Of a DNA stretch of 64,000 bases, positions 63,201 to 64,000 are shown piece by piece. This DNA comes from Variovorax sp. (GTDB lineage Bacteria > Pseudomonadota > Gammaproteobacteria > Burkholderiales > Burkholderiaceae_C). The DNA lies in assembly GCA_017744935.1 (NCBI GenBank), contig JAGIAI010000035.1:1-64000 (forward strand), in the 5' to 3' direction. Numbering within the stretch: position 1 is the first letter of the stretch; each line of letters starts with the position of its first letter. Both the position numbers and the translations under genes were made by a program. The notes beneath the pieces were generated by a model. The model saw only the letters and a program-made list of their open reading frames with translations, searched no databases and was not told the DNA's origin.

Positions 63201-64000
63201 TTATGCGGGCTCTTTTTCCGCCTTGTCAGGGGCAGCCAGCACGCCGCGGTTGATCTGGTCGCGTTCCAGCGATTCGAACAGCGCCTTGAAGTTGCCTTCG
63301 CCGAAGCCTTCGCGGTAGTCGCCCTTGCGCTCGATGAACTCGAAGAACACCGGCCCGAGCATGGGCTCCGAGAAGATCTGCAGCAGCAGCCGCGGCTTGC
63401 CGCCTTCGGTCGTGCCGTCCAGCAGGATGCCGCGCGCCTGCAACTCGCCCACCTCCTGGCCGTGGCCGGGCAGACGCTTCTCGAGGTTGTCGTAGTAGAT
63501 GTCGTTCGGCGCAGTCAGCAGCGGGATGCCCGCCATCTGCAGCTGGTCGATCGAGTCGAGCAGGTTGTCGGTCAGGAGGGCGATGTGCTGGATGCCTTCG
63601 CCGTTGAACTGCATCAGGAACTCCTCGATCTGGCCGCCGCCCTGCTTGGCTTCCTCGTTGAGAGGAATGCGGATCAGGCCATCCGGCGCCGTCATCGCCT
63701 TGGAGGTCAGGCCGGTGTACTCGCCGCTGATGTCGAAGTAGCGGATCTCGCGGAAGTTGAAGAGCTTGCTGTAGAAGTCGGCCCAATAGGCCATGCGGCC
63801 GCGATAGACGTTGTGCGTGAGGTGGTCCACGACCTGGAAGCCATGGCCCTTGGGATGGCGGTCTACGCCGGGCAGGAATTCGAAATCGATGTCGTAGATC
63901 GACTTTCCGTCTTCGAAGCGGTCGATCAGGTAAAGCGGCGCACCGCCGATGCCTTTGATGGCGGGCAGGCGAAGTTCCATCGGGCCGGTGGGAATGTCGA
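63201..64000 (-). CDS. hppD: 4-Hydroxyphenylpyruvate dioxygenase (5' partial)
   Basis: C-terminal part of the dioxygenase that turns 4-hydroxyphenylpyruvate into homogentisate; its 5' end lies beyond the window. All three iron ligands can be seen: the first His in VVDHLTHNV, the second in GIQHIAL, and the Glu in VFFEFIERKGD. The reading frame is open to base 64000 (TGPMELRLPAIKG). It lies 21 bases upstream of phhA, so they are probably one transcript. Confidence 0.95.
   Translation of the reverse strand, partial: DIPTGPMELRLPAIKGIGGAPLYLIDRFEDGKSIYDIDFEFLPGVDRHPKGHGFQVVDHLTHNVYRGRMAYWADFYSKLFNFREIRYFDISGEYTGLTSKAMTAPDGLIRIPLNEEAKQGGGQIEEFLMQFNGEGIQHIALLTDNLLDSIDQLQMAGIPLLTAPNDIYYDNLEKRLPGHGQEVGELQARGILLDGTTEGGKPRLLLQIFSEPMLGPVFFEFIERKGDYREGFGEGNFKALFESLERDQINRGVLAAPDKAEKEPA

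Overview
The window is high-GC, densely packed bacterial DNA with short gaps and many ATGA stop/start overlaps. Its gene content (CaiB/BaiF CoA transferases, a TauT-type ABC operon with LysR, DUF3348/DUF802/DUF2894 genes, MipA/OmpV, class II DAHP synthase) suggests a betaproteobacterium of the Burkholderiales, most likely Comamonadaceae and possibly Variovorax. That placement is from memory of gene neighbourhoods, not a database search. I saw no rRNA, tRNA, CRISPR array, transposase or phage genes.

Layout. 1-1883: the end of an enolase-superfamily gene and an alpha-methylacyl-CoA-racemase-like gene. 1880-4839 (minus): an autotransporter adhesin broken by a frameshift. 4994-7256: serC-serA for serine synthesis. 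7261-23707: a large sugar-utilisation locus with a ROK repressor, a CUT1 ABC importer, cytoplasmic GH5, GH3 and GH100-like glycosidases, a ThuA/Gfo-Idh pair, and an aldose dehydrogenase / aldonate dehydratase / FAH-family trio. 23764-28371: a hypothetical gene, then a four-gene cluster (DUF3348, DUF802, OmpA/MotB-like, DUF2894). Its two middle proteins look like an ion-driven stator with a very long cytoplasmic tail, resembling ZorA/ZorB. 28400-35406: single genes (Tat amidohydrolase, DHFR-like reductase, MFS exporter, aspA, MipA/OmpV, LysE).

35407-36152 is non-coding and holds two oppositely oriented MITE-like repeats. They are followed by a Phd/YefM antitoxin and zeta toxin pair (36153-37191). 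37207-45375 (minus): a catabolic gene set with a NitT/TauT importer, FAD oxidoreductase, CoA transferase, enoyl-CoA hydratase, ferredoxin, LysR and SDR; a palindrome upstream is a candidate LysR site. 45829-52824: a surface-glycan cluster (RgpF-like, methyltransferases, CDP-glucose synthase, epimerases, RmlC-like). 52851-58060 (minus): a CBS protein and a three-gene 2-oxoacid:acceptor oxidoreductase operon with a GltD-like iron-sulfur flavoprotein. 58212-64000 (minus): an aromatic amino-acid run, hppD, phhA, class II DAHP synthase, methyltransferase, P450 and a Cys-rich lipoprotein.

How the genes work together. The sugar locus imports a beta-linked oligosaccharide, cleaves it inside the cell, and probably oxidises the product without phosphorylation. 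The TauT operon imports an organic acid and degrades it as a CoA thioester. The hppD/phhA run sends phenylalanine towards homogentisate, next to genes that could make a specialised product. The stator-like cluster is the best candidate for an under-described system.
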